Shown: positions 42,989 to 54,179, counted from the stretch's first letter. The stretch is 64,000 nt of DNA from Diphasiastrum complanatum (GCA_029204225.1 CM055111.1:1617921-1681920); one strand, 5' to 3'. The notes: generated from the letters alone by a model not told the origin. Translations and numbers: made by a program.

Positions 42989-44039
42989 TTAAAGGGTTTT
43001 CCTGCCACATAATGTCTCCAATGCTCCACTGCTTGAAACTACTGCGACCATTTCTTTTTCATGAGTTGGCCATCGTCGCTCTATGTCACTCAATTTCTTT
43101 GAAAAATATGCAACAAGTTTTCCGTCTTGCATCAGCACGGCCCCCAATAGCAAAGTTCGACGCGTCTGTATGTATTTCAAAAGGTTTGCTAAAGTCCGGT
43201 AAGGCAAGGATGGGTTTCTTGAGCAATCCGTTGTTTTAGTTCTTGGAACGCTGCTTCACATTCCGGTGTCCATGTCATCTTCAGATGAGTCTTGGTCTAC
43301 TCCAACAGTGGTGCCACAATTTTGCTAAATGCCTCAATGAATCTCCTGTAAAAATTACATAAGCCCACAAAGGATTTGATGCCATGAACAGTTTTAGGAG
43401 CCAGCCAATCCAAGATAGTCTTGATTTTCTTAGGATCCATCCGAATTCGTCCGTAGCCTATAACGTGTCCAAGGAAATCAACTTCCTCTACCACAAATTC
43501 ACATTTTTCTCTTTTCGCGAACAAGCTGTTCTTCCTTAGTCGTTGGAGGACAAGTCCTTAAATGTTTAATGTGATCTTTGAGGCTACGACTATGTCACCG
43601 ATGTACACAATGACAAATTCATCTAAGCAGTCTTGAAAAATGTTGTTCATCAACGTGCAAAAAGTGGCTGGTGCGTTTGTTAGACTGAACGGCATCACCC
43701 TGAATTCGTGGCTCCCATACCGTGTTCGAAAAGCCGTTTTGTGCTCATCGCCTTTAGCTATTCAAATTTGGTGATATCCAGATCTAAGATCTATTCGGCT
43801 AAAATATATTGGCATGTTTGAGCTGGTCGAACAAGTCATCAATTCTAGGCATGGGATACTTGTTCTTGATGGTACCCTTGTTGAGCATGCGGTAATCCAC
43901 ACACATCCGTAGTGTCTTGTCTGCCTTTTCCACAAATAGTACAGGGGCTCCAAAAGGGCAAAGCACTGGGTCTAATGAATCCTTTGTCTATCAATTCACC
44001 AAGTTGTCGTTTCAGTTCCACCAACTCTTCTTGGGACAT
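42989..44039 (-). pseudogene. gypsy reverse transcriptase and RNase H relic
   Basis: RT begins [20 protein letters not shown] and FIRPSALPF, continues with RIDLRSGYHQI (43762) and LGHVIGYGRIRMDPKKI and FVGLCNFYRRFIEAF (43297-43524). The catalytic YxDD motif, at 43594-43605, reads YIGD: the first Asp is Gly. RNase H has GAVLMQDGKLVAYFSKKLSD and RRWPTHEKEMVAV (42989-43207). Several frame breaks separate the blocks. Confidence 0.9.
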
Positions 44040-44078
44040 CCTATAGGGTGCTCGTGAAGTTGGTTCCTCTTCCCGGTA

Positions 44079-44789
44079 TCAACTCAATCTTATGGTCCAC
44101 TGGTCTTCGAGGAGGTAACTTGCTGGGAGTTCTTCTGAAAACACATCGCTAAATTCCTCTAGCAAATCTGCCACCTCCTTTGGCAAGTTTTTATGTTGTG
44201 CGTTTTTCCCTTCTGGAACCTCTCTGCAGATACAAAGAAAGCACTTTGACCTTTTCCCTTTCGCCATGCTTTTAATCACAGATGCAGCAATCAGATTTTG
44301 TTCAATATTGGTGCCCTTCGCGTTCCCTCCAGGCAGGGCTTTTGTCATACAGATCTGTCCCTTGTAATCCAAGAGAACCAAGTTTGAGCTCCTAACCCAA
44401 AACTGCAATACAATGTTTCATTTAGCCAGGGAAGGCCCAAATTATATCGAAGGCATCCATCTCTAAAATTAAAAAGCTAAGTTTAGCCTTCCATCTCCCA
44501 ATTTTGCACCGGGATGTTCAATGTTGCTTTGTCTACGTCCAGTGCTCCCTTTGCTATTTCTACCTTGAGCGTTGATGTTACATTTATGGTCGGCAAGCTG
44601 AACTGTTCCACTACGCTCCTTGAAATATAGTTTATGTGACGCTCCGGAGTCGATCATGAAATCTGACTTCCTCCCCGCGATCTTTCCGGATAGGAATAAT
44701 AATCTTGAACCAATCTTGGGGGTTGCCCCATGGAAGCTCCTTTCCATACTTGTATGTCGTCCACCCACAAATGTAAATTCCTCCTTCAA
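44079..44789 (-). pseudogene. gypsy protease and RT N-terminus relic
   Basis: 44469-44789 carries the aspartic protease with DFMIDSGASHKLYF. 44079-44408 carries the linker and start of RT (KEVADLLEEFSDVFSEELPA). The two are joined by short closed stretches. Nothing upstream of 44789 resembles a CCHC knuckle or capsid. Confidence 0.85.
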
Positions 44790-45476
44790 CTCCCAACTAG
44801 ATCAGATCACCTGGAAGAAGTTAAGCAACCAGGGGTTATTCAGGTCCAAACAAGCACACCACAAACGAACATACCAACCAAAGCAAACACAGAGGATCCC
44901 TCTCAAGCCACATTCCCCTTGAGACCGGACGTAGGACCTTTTGCCCTAACCGCGCCCACACAAATATATCATAGAATTAGCTCACAAGAAAAACATCCAT
45001 CCAACCATTCGTGCTTTCACCATTAAGCAGCACATTGCCTCAGTCACGCCCCACCACTTTTTGGTCGATAGCCCTTGTAGCTAAACGATCGGCAGCTATC
45101 CCGCACTGGCAGCTAACCACCCGTGCTTTACACCCGAATTTGAGCAACATCTCTGTATCAATGGTTAACCCGTACAGTTCGAATATGTCACCCCGCACCC
45201 CCACAAGGCACAGACCGTGCTTTCACCAACCTAATGGCAGCACATTGCCTCATCTGTCCTACGTGCAGACGGCGCCAGGCCCGAACCGCGGGAACTGACC
45301 GTGCTTACACCTCGAGGGCAGCACTATGACTCATCAAGCCCCCCCGTTCTGTCGACCACCCTGACCGTGGACGCACCCGTGCTTACACTGTAGGCAGCAC
45401 CTTGCACAACGGTTTTCTTAGACAAATCCCAAAACGTGGCCATCCCTGTGAGACTTGCGTAGATGACCGGCTAGTC
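44790..45476 (-). other. gypsy leader with degenerate direct repeats
   Basis: Five diverged copies of CCGTGCTT(T)-CAC followed by GCAGCAC-TTGC or similar, near 45011, 45105, 45217, 45301 and 45379. No gag frame on the minus strand. Possibly a replaced or collapsed gag region. Confidence 0.55.
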
Positions 45477-45488
45477 GCTCTGATACCA
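45477..45488 (-). promoter_or_regulatory. primer binding site
   Basis: TGGTATCAGAGC on the minus strand, two bases from the 5' LTR. Complementary to initiator tRNA-Met. Confidence 0.95.
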
Positions 45489-45490
45489 CA

Positions 45491-46395
45491 TGTTGTGCCG
45501 GCGCCTCAAAGGGCGTTGTGACTTGAGCGGTTTCCCCAACACGCACTTAAGTCTAACATTCATCCATCATGCACTTACGTAAAAGCCAACTCATAAACGT
45601 AACAAGCTTAACCATTCAGACTTAAGAAAACTGGAATCCCAACCAACCCGAAAGCCAACTCAGAATCCGTCCCCAAAAGGTAACCAAAGGCAAAGACAAG
45701 CCACACATGAAACCCAAGGCATAGTGGTCGCCAAACTGACCAATTGGCATAGCGGCAAGCCCCATGTCGATGATAGGGACCCTTAGGCGCCAGCGACGCA
45801 AAAAGGTTGTAGTAAGGGTCCTTCCACTTGGACCAGTCCCAGAGGCGAAACCGAAATGGTAATCATCCCCAAGGATCAACTTTATTAGATTTGGAAGAGG
45901 TTACATTCACTCATAGACTGACCGGTCTCGGGGCCACCAACACGTGCTGGGCATTGTGCCTGGCTCGTGCTGGTAGAGGGAGCTGAGACCTGGCGACTGG
46001 ATTCATGGCGCTGGTTGAGCTGCCCAAGTTTTTGTCTGCCGGACTCCCCCTATAGTTCTGTTGTGATTCGGCGCACCCCCTCTGTTCTGAAACATAGTGC
46101 TTTCTGGTAAAGCACGCTTTTTGGGACTTAGTTTTTATTTTGCTGATTAAGCCTGGCAAGCCTGGCAGAATCAGTCTGGCTCCCGGGAGCCGTCCCAACG
46201 GCAGAATCAACTTGCTTCCTGACTAGGCCATGACTCGAACTCCAGAGCTAGCTCATGACTTGTGACTACTTGACTGGCTCACCACAGGTCGGAGGCTCAG
46301 TCCTTGATGTTCTAACTTGCTCTGGGACCTTAGGGAGCGTCACCCCTTAGAGTCTTATAGGGCACGCTGGGTGCACCTGAGTCAGCTTTACAACA
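45491..46395 (-). repeat. 5' LTR of the gypsy element
   Basis: 905 bp, pair of 40119-41036. Minus-strand AATAAA at 45881-45886. It lacks a 13-bp segment present in the other LTR near 40820. Confidence 0.95.
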
Positions 46396-46400
46396 GCAGG

Positions 46401-47170
46401 CCCAGGTGGCGCCGGGAATCGGGTAGGTGGCACTGGGCAACTTCACACCCACCTACACACATGTGAGTAAGCAGGTCGGTTCAGTTATATATAGGTACTG
46501 GTTTATCTCAGATATTTGCTTATGGGATAAACCCTAGTGCCCGACACGTGGCACCACTAAGAGTAACACCTCAAACACAAATATGGATTTGGAATCGATT
46601 GAGGTAGCTAACTCTTCAATGCTCAGGCAACCCTCTCCTCATAAAAAGACAAGCTTGGCAACTTCGGAGGAAGACAATTTCCTTCCTATTGACTGCATCC
46701 ACTACAACAACCGACAAAACACTACACTGTGGATTTGTCGCCCATCCTTGGCTTCTGATGGGTCAAGGTCAAGTTTCTCAGCTAACTAGACGTTAGTAGG
46801 CAACCTGATATACCCTCCAACTTCTTAGTAGTCTCGGTTGGAGCTATTACATAGATAGTTTCTCTATTGAGGACACCTCTCATATGGAGGTGCCGGAGTG
46901 GGTGGAGCTCCCTTTTTTCCTCTTTGAGCTGATGCCGACCTAGATGTCATCTTGGACAACTTGGCCAAAGTGCTTCTTATTCCCATCAGAATCCACAATC
47001 CTTCGCCACATATGCGTGCATGTATTGTATGGAAACTTGTTGATCCAAGTTTGGTGGAGCAGTTGCATTTCCATTGCTTGGGTCGCCTTACTTGTAGCAA
47101 ATGTCTTCAAGGGCCTCCCAAATTCTTGTTACAGATGCAAGCGGTTGCCAATTGTCCCCTTTTGACAAGG
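46401..47170. other. flank of the gypsy insertion with promoter-like motifs
   Basis: After the minisatellite tail there is TATATATA (46486-46493), a telo-box AAACCCTAG (46529-46537), an ACACGTGGC G-box (46544-46552) and an ATG at 46583 opening a 68-codon frame (MDLESIEVANSSML...). The arrangement resembles a plant promoter and start, but the frame matches nothing I know. No convincing gene continues to 47170. Confidence 0.3.
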
Positions 47171-47174
47171 CACC

Positions 47175-47410
47175 CTACCAGTTGCACCGGTTGTCTCAAA
47201 GGGCATTGGGACTTGAGCAGTTTTCCCAACACGTGCTTAAGTCTAACATTCATCCATCATGCACTTACGTAAAAGCCAACTTAGAAACGTAACAAGCTTA
47301 CCCATTCAAACTTAAGAAGACTGGAATCCCAAGCAACCCGAAAGACAACTTAGAATCTGTCCCCAAAAGGTAACGAAAGGCAAAGATAAGCCACACATGA
47401 AACCCAAAAT
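47175..47410 (-). repeat. gypsy-family LTR fragment, minus orientation
   Basis: Corresponds to 40125-40345 of the 3' LTR: TCAAAGGGCATTGGGACTTG, CATTCATCCATCATGCAC and so on, about 90 percent similar by eye. Confidence 0.85.
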
Positions 47411-47469
47411 CAAATGGAGCCAACATTGCCTGCAACTTCTACATCAAAGATGGATCCGAGTGCCGATGC

Positions 47470-48130
47470 AAAGCTCAAGGAGCTCTAAGGTCCCAGAACA
47501 AGTTAGAAAGTCAAGGACTGAGCCTCTGACCTGTGGTGATCCAGTCAAGTAGTCACAAGTCATGAGCTAGCTCTGGGGCTCAAGTCATGACCTAATTAGG
47601 ATCCAAGTTGATTCTGCCACCGAGACGGCTCCCGGAACCCAATGTCCGGGAGCTAGACTGATTTTTGCCAGGCTTAATCAACAAAACAAAAACTAAGTCC
47701 AAAAAAGCGCAAAAGCACTATATTCTAGGATAGAGGGGGTGCGTCGAATCACACTAGAACTATAGGGGGAGTCCGACAGACAAAAACTTGTGCAACTCAA
47801 CCAGCGCCAAAAATCCAGTCACCAGGTCTCAGCTCCCTCTACCAGCGCGAGCCAGACACAATGCCCAGCATGTGTTGGTGGCCCCGAGACCAGTCAGTCT
47901 ATGTATGAATGTAACCTCTTCCAAATTTAATAAAGTTGATCCTTGGGGATGATTACCATTTCGGTTTCGCCTTTGGGACTGGTCCAAGTGGAATGACCCT
48001 TACTACAACCTTTTTGCGTCGCTGGGGGCCTAAGGGTCCATGTCATCGACGTGTGGCTCACCGCTATGTCATTTGGTCAATTTGGCGACCATTATGCCTC
48101 TGGTTTGTCTCTGCTGGCTGTCCTTCGTTA
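47470..48130 (+). repeat. gypsy-family LTR fragment, plus orientation
   Basis: Matches the reverse complement of about 40320-40990: GGTCCCAGAACAAGTTAGAA near the start, the AACTATAGGGGGAGTCC block, AATAAA at 47929-47934 and the GGGGATGATTACCATTTCGG segment. It faces the neighbouring fragment 47175-47410 in the opposite sense. Confidence 0.88.
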
Positions 48131-48169
48131 AAGAGGTGAATGAGATTGGGAGGGATGGCTGGCTTAGGT

Positions 48170-48510
48170 TCAGTTGCGTTACTATTCATGTTGATACCCA
48201 GGTTGGGGAGATTTTGTGGATTTTTGCTTGGTATCAATAGTAGTACTATTTTTAGTATATTTTTTTATATCTCATTTTTTTATATTTTAAATTATGATAT
48301 TACACTTTAAAAAGTATATTTATAGCAATTCGTACATGTTGATACTCGGGTTGATAACCGGCTAGTATTACCCTTGTGATACCAGCCCCGTCTATACCAA
48401 TTTACAACTCCTATACCTTCTTATGTTGATACCCTACTGGTATTACATTTTCTAAAAAATTGCAATACCCTGACCCGGCTGGTATCAAAAATTTTGATAC
48501 CTGCCCAACA
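48170..48510. repeat. cluster of inverted GATACC/GGTATC motifs
   Basis: At least seven GATAC or GGTATC cores alternate in orientation; the last is the perfect inverted repeat GGTATCAAAA-A-TTTTGATACC at 48481-48501. Foldback-like; no coding sequence. Confidence 0.55.
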
Positions 48511-49016
48511 CTGATTGTAACCCTTCATTTAACACTTACCATTTCCCCCGTCAACTCACTTGCCGAAATTCAAAGAAAAGGGCAAGGCAAAGGGACTTGC
48601 CAAGAGTCTAAATCACCCTTATAATAGTTATAAATATTAACATTATTATATAATGTTCATTTTCTAAAGTAAGGGAGAGGGATCATGGGAGAGGTTGCCT
48701 TCTCATGAGGCCCTGTTGTCGGGGAAATCGGGAAAGGGTGTGGGTAGTTCAAGGTGGAAGGGCTCAGGAGGTGTATTTATTGATTTTTTCATAAAGAATT
48801 TTCAAGCTCACTTTTAGATTGAGACATGTTAAAAAAGATAAGTTTTACTTGCACCTTTTAACTTCCAAAATGTGCATATCAAAAAATTTGCCAAAAAAAA
48901 ATCCTTGCATGCATTTGAGCGAGTAAATGTGTGTTTTCTTAAAAAAAATGGGGACGACTTCACAATTATATAATATCATATAATTTTTTGGTTACTTTGA
49001 TTGCCCTATATCTAAG

Positions 49017-49213
49017 AAAGGCTTCAAGTCCATGGTAGTGGTGTATGGGTAGAGCTCTTGACTCCCACCAGAAAGGTGCAGGCTCAAATCCGACGGACCA
49101 CTCTCTAGTGACATCTAAGAAGCTAACCTTTGTAAATGACATTGCCCAAGTTGTATATGTTGTATATAACGACCACTAATTGCTTAGCTTCTATGAAAAT
49201 TAAAAGGCTTCAA
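49017..49213 (+). mobile_element. tRNA-headed SINE with 11-bp target duplication
   Basis: AAAGGCTTCAA occurs at 49017-49027 and 49203-49213. The 175 bp between (49028-49202) begin with a tRNA-like head: GTGGTGTATGGGTAGAGCTC, then a B-box-like GGCTCAAATCC near 49080-49092. The 3' tail ends GAAAATTAAA. Structure and duplication fit a pol III SINE. Confidence 0.7.
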
Positions 49214-50357
49214 AATTTAAAAAATCGACAAGACAAAGTATTTGAGATATTGAATCACATATAAAAGAAAAACAAGTGTCAATCTGTTTCTACTCCCAAA
49301 GTAAAATGAAGTCAACACACTTCAATGTTTTAAAGAATGCATTTTTAAGAAAATAGATGCCAATTACATTCTGAAACCATTGCCATTGGCCAATTTTCTT
49401 GAGCATAGAATTGAACAGTTCAAAGGTTTGATTGTAGCAAAGAAAACTTAGAAAGAAGTGCTAAAATCTTAGATCCAAGACTGTTAGTTACAAATCAGGG
49501 AGCTGCGAGCTGCCAGTCTTGCAAGGTCAGTCTTCTACACTGTACAGTCTCCCACCCACTCAAGGGTTGCTTCGTGTTGAAAGTCTTTCCTTCGTTTTGC
49601 ACGCAGCAACATTGTGTACTGACAGACAGCTCTGATATGTCAAGTAGTCCATTAAATATGTATATAATTAGATGTTAACTCTTGCAAAACATGTTTTTAT
49701 CACAAATTCATAAAGATTGTAGGAATTGCAGGCTCTCACAGGAAATTTGACATATTCTTTCAAAGTTTTAACTTGAAAGGTGATATATTTATTTGTCCTT
49801 CAATTTTATATTAAACTGAATTATGATCCGGTCGTATATATGTGCCATTATTTGATTTTTTTTCTTCTGAAGAACAGATTTTTGTTGATAACTACAAATA
49901 TAGGGTTTGATAATACCCGTGATCATATACTAGTCACAATCAGCTTTTAACTCGATGATAGACTAAAAACTTTTCAACTGTTCAGATTTTTATTACCTTG
50001 ACCTTTTGATAGATGTTCACATCTCATTGGTGGTTAAGTTTGAGCATTAAAATAATTTTTAAATCTTTACCTTATTTTTAGGGTTTAACTTCTAAAAAAG
50101 GTTTTCATAACATATTAATCACCTTGTTGATTTTTATGCAAAGATTTTCATAATATATCAGTGACCTTGTAAACAATTATAATTCACATGTATGACAAGG
50201 GTTTTTTATGATATATCATAAATCACTCTATTGTCATTTATGATCTACAAGTTTTATGCTTAAAAATAATTTGCATATTCAAGCTGTTGATGGTAACTTG
50301 AAGTGTAATATTTACAAACGACAGTTAGTGAAAGTTTTTGCCTTTTAATGAAAGGCA
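49214..50357. other. AT-rich upstream region of 4CL
   Basis: No gene or element recognised. 48511-49016 is likewise featureless AT-rich DNA. Confidence 0.35.
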
Positions 50358-50429
50358 GTGCAGCCCATTTCTTTTATTTGTGAAATAATTCTTTGGGTTG
50401 TGGCAGAAAGAAGAAACGTAAAGACTCAC

Positions 50430-50894
50430 GTATCTATCTACCTATTTAATTCCCCTCCCTCTTTACTTCTTCGCTCGGCTTCGCTGCCTGCAATAGCGAG
50501 CGAGCTACTTCGCCATCTGAATTGGGCGATCAAAGAAGGTAAGGATTCAGCAAGAGAGATTGAGGATCTCGACAACTATCACCTGGATCAATGGCAGCTT
50601 GGTCAGTGAGAGCAGAAGCTAACTTTTAAGGCTCCACAGGCTCATTTATTTTCAAGGAGTCAAATCATAGAAGCAAAACTTTCGATCAATTTATCCTGCT
50701 CAATTCATCAATCTCAGAGTTTCTGTTCACTGCTTTGCAAGCTTGTTGATTGCCAGACACAGTGATTTGTTCTGCACAAGCTCGGATAGTCTCTGGGTTT
50801 GCTTGCAAGTTGCATCTGCTGGAAGCTCCTGTATTTTCCTTCTAAGATAAAGCTAGATAGACAGTGTTGAGGAGCAGAGCAGCAAAACAGGACT
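50430..50894 (+). promoter_or_regulatory. probable 5' leader of 4CL
   Basis: A CT-rich stretch (50440-50490) typical of plant leaders is followed by GAAG/GTAAGG at about 50537, a good splice donor, and by acceptor-like TCAATCTCAG at 50708-50717, so a leader intron is possible. A short uORF (MAAWSVRAEANF, 50591-50629) lies inside that possible intron. No clear TATA box. Confidence 0.35.
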
Positions 50895-53620
50895 ATGGTG
50901 GCTTCAACTGCACCAGCTGCTCCTCTGTCAAAGGAGCATGTATTCAGATCAAAGCTTCCTGTCATAGATATTCCAAATCACCAGCCTCTGGCTCAGTACA
51001 TTCTACAGAGGGCTTCAGAGTTCTCCGAGAAGCCATGCCTGATTGATGGTCCGACTGGTAGAGAGCTCACATATGGGGAGGTTGAGCTGCTTTCCAGGCG
51101 AGTAGCCGCAGGACTGGCAAATCTAGGCATTCAAAAAGGCGACGTTGTGATGAATTTGCTTCCGAACTGCATCGAATTTGTCTTAACTTTCCTGGGGACA
51201 GCAATCCTGGGGGCGATTGTCACAACGGCCAATCCTTTCTACACGCCTGCTGAATTAGTTAAGCAAGTGAAGGTAGCAGGTGTCAAGCTCATCATCACGC
51301 AGCATGCTTACGTGCAGAAAGTCTCAGAAATTGCTTCAAGTGGTGTCAAGGTTGTATTAACAGATGGACACTTTGAGAATTTAGAGCACTTTTCAGTCTT
51401 GACGGAAGCAGATGAGAAACAATGTCCCAATGTAGATATTGATCCGGATGATGTCGTCGCTCTTCCTTTCTCTTCTGGAACTACTGGGCTACCCAAAGGA
51501 GTGATGCTGACTCACAAGAGTTTGATCACTAACGTTGCCCAGCAAGTAGACGGCGAAAACCCCAACCTGTACATGACATCGGAGGATTGTCTGATATGTG
51601 TTCTTCCTATGTTCCATATTTACTCCCTAAACTCCATTCTTCTCTGCTCCCTCAGAGTCGGAGCTACTCTTGTCATTATGCAGAAGTTTGATCTTGCTAC
51701 ATTTCTGAAGCTAGTGCAGAAGTACAAGGTGACTATCGCAATGCTTGTACCTCCTGTGATACTGGCCTTAGCCAAGGACCCCACAGTTCTCAACTACGAT
51801 CTGTCAAGTATTAGAATGGTGCAATCTGGTGCGGCGCCCTTGGGCAAGGACCTTGAGGACGCCTTGAGAATTCGGATGCCTCGTGCTGTTATTGGACAGG
51901 TATATTTCACCGTCGAAACATTTTCTCATTCTATTTTTGCAAGAGATTAACTGAGAATACTACATCAGATTAATCTGCTAGATGAATCTTTTCTCTAAGC
52001 GGTTTGAGTGGATCTGGTAATTCATGCTATTTAATGGTTCAAGAGTAATTCTTCGCCTTTGTGATTGCATCTAGTAGGTTCTCCCTTCTTATGGTTGCTT
52101 GTTCTTGTATTGCCCTATCTGGTAGACTGTACAAGTATCCTTCAGAGTTAAAGGATACAAAGTTACTTTCATCATTTGCATCAATCTTGTAGATTTGCTC
52201 ATTCTTCTGAGCATTGCTTGTGGATGTGTACAGGGCTATGGAATGACAGAGGCTGGACCAGTGCTAACGATGTCCCTTTCCTTCGCAAAATACCCATTTC
52301 CCGTGAAGTCGGGTTCCTGCGGAACAGTTGTCCGCAATGCCGAAATTAAGGTGTTAGATCCGGATACAGGGGCCGCGCTTTCTTACAACAAACCTGGAGA
52401 GATTTGCATACGAGGCGCTCAGATTATGAAAGGTTTGCCAAGCTTCCCGATCTTGCAAGGGTTTTTGCTAGTAAGTTGTTCTATGTTGTGGAAACTCACC
52501 GGTAGTCTGTGTACTGATCATTGCTCAGGATACCTGAATAATCCGGAGTCTACATCATTGACCATTGATGAAGAAGGTTGGTTACACACTGGCGATGTTG
52601 GATACGTTGATGAAGACGATGAGGTTTTCATTGTGGATCGTGTAAAGGAAATAATCAAATTCAAAGGCTTTCAGGTCCATTTCTTCATCACCTTCAGTAG
52701 TTTTATTTCTAGTTTCTCCGTGGCTTATTTGCATAAATCTTCCATTGGCCTGATAGCATCTACTCGGGTTTGGATTTAGCACAAAAATTCGTTAGAAAAG
52801 CTAATTTTTCTGACGATCAGTGAATGAGTGTGTTTTGATAGATGTGGTTGCAGCATCTATCCTTATTTTCTGTAGAAAGTGAATTCTTTGCATTTATTCT
52901 AGCATGATTGATAATTTAACCATGTGTGCCTAGCTTATTCATTTCTCTCTTGAATATCTATCCTGAAAGAGATGTGTCAGAATAAACAAGGCATGGCTCA
53001 TAAATCTGGGTTTTTTGAAATTAATTCAGGTACCTCCAGCAGAGCTTGAAGCTATTCTTATTGCACATCCTGATATTGTTGATGCTGCTGTGGTTGGGTA
53101 AGTTGGAACTTGGAATGAATACATTTCCATCCAGCAAAGTGTATATGGCATAGTTTATCAGAGATTGACCTGTATGTTAGTTTATTTAGTATTGTAAATT
53201 CACCACAAAAAAGAGTTGTTTCTACAGGAGCAATAACTTCAGGTAAAATGTATATTTGATTTCCTTCTGATATGCAGCCAGAAAGATGCCAAGGCTGGAG
53301 AAGTTCCAGTGGCTTTTGTTGTGAAAAAACAAGAGTCTGACATTTCTGAAGAACAAGTCAAAGAATTTGTTGCCAAACAGGTATTTCTGCACAACAACAC
53401 ATATGTGCCATGTTTAACGCTCTTGCTGTGCATTGCAAATGATACATGGGCGAGTTATGAGTTATGACTCACATTAGAGTAAGGATCTAATTGCTTATTG
53501 TTGGCCTGTCAGGTTGTATTCTACAAAAAGCTACAAACCGTCTATTTTGTTGACACAATTCCAAAGAATCCTTCTGGAAAAATACTGAGGAAGGACTTAC
53601 GAAGTAGACTGGTACACTAA
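50895..53620 (+). CDS. 4CL: 4-coumarate:CoA ligase (six exons)
   Basis: Exons 50895-51899, 52234-52432, 52529-52674, 53030-53097, 53278-53380 and 53513-53620 give 542 residues, normal for the family; all introns are GT-AG. The enzyme activates 4-coumarate and related cinnamates with ATP and CoA, feeding lignin, flavonoid and other phenylpropanoid routes in the cytosol. Visible: AMP-binding box [12 protein letters not shown] (193-203), HIYSLNS substrate-pocket segment (241-247) typical of true 4CLs, GYGMTEAGP (336-344), box II GEICIRG (390-396), WLHTGDVGY (419-427), and PKNPSGK with the C-domain catalytic Lys530. It ends SRLVH, with no peroxisomal SKL, which argues against a peroxisomal 4CL-like ligase. 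ATG 50895 opens a family-like N-terminus. Intron 2 (96 bp) is a multiple of three and stop-free. Confidence 0.94.
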
Positions 53621-54091
53621 CATAACTTACTACTATTTATTAAGGGGAACTGCTACTATTTATCTTCACAAATGATCTCTCAAATTAACATCTCAAAGCA
53701 GCATTTATTATTGGGGATGAAATTCAATATAAAACTTAGTAGTCTGACAAGCACTCAAATGCTTGTCTCATCATGTAGAAAATCGCTGGATTGTGGCCAG
53801 CCACTCTTGTCACTCCCAAGTGCATGTAAACCTTCACCCAAAACCAAGAATTTCTGGTTTATTGTCATCGTGGGTGAAAGTGGAAAACAATGCAACTGAG
53901 AGTGAAAATAAGATTGTCAAAACTGTTAAATGAGCAGCATGAAAGCAACATTTCAATTGAAAGTCTCATATGCATTTCCTGGAGAATTGACTTTGTTTCT
54001 AAGTACCTGTACAGTGCCATTTAGTGATGTCCTTGAGCTGAGTAATATACGTGCTCCTTTAGTTAATCTAGCACTCCTTTAGTTAATCTAG

Positions 54092-54093
<2 letters not shown>
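53621..54093 (+). other. 3' flank of 4CL
   Basis: Probable 3' UTR and downstream DNA; no other gene seen. Confidence 0.4.
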
Positions 54094-54143
<50 letters not shown>

Positions 54144-54153
54144 GGGGGGGGGG
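54094..54153. repeat. (GA)n then poly-G
   Basis: GA repeat to 54134 followed by a G-rich run. A direct repeat CTCCTTTAGTTAATCTAG precedes it twice (54054-54090). Confidence 0.93.
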
Positions 54154-54179
54154 AGAGGGGGAGAGATGCAAATCCATCA

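Larger units (their letters stand above)
40114..46400 (-). mobile_element. Ty3/gypsy chromovirus copy with full LTR structure, no gag
   Basis: 6277 bp (40119-46395), minus strand. The target duplication GCAGG is perfect (40114-40118 and 46396-46400). LTR ends are TGTTG...CAACA, with a tRNA-Met PBS inside the 5' LTR and a PPT inside the 3' LTR. The interior encodes protease, RT, RNase H, integrase and a chromodomain-like end in gypsy order, all broken. About 690 bp remain between PBS and protease, too short for a gypsy gag, and none is readable. LTRs differ at about 28 of 905 aligned positions plus a 13-bp indel, counted by eye. Confidence 0.95.

Noticed and set aside
44730-45298. Plus-strand ORFs across the gypsy leader
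   Set aside because: Pro/Thr/His-rich frames on the antisense strand of the element, without domains.
46583-46789. Complete 68-codon gene after a promoter-like cluster
   Set aside because: Promoter motifs are noted, but the short frame has no family match or downstream exon; kept only as a low-interest finding.
50358-50609. 83-codon ORF upstream of 4CL
   Set aside because: Lies in the probable leader, uses a poor start and has no recognisable domain.
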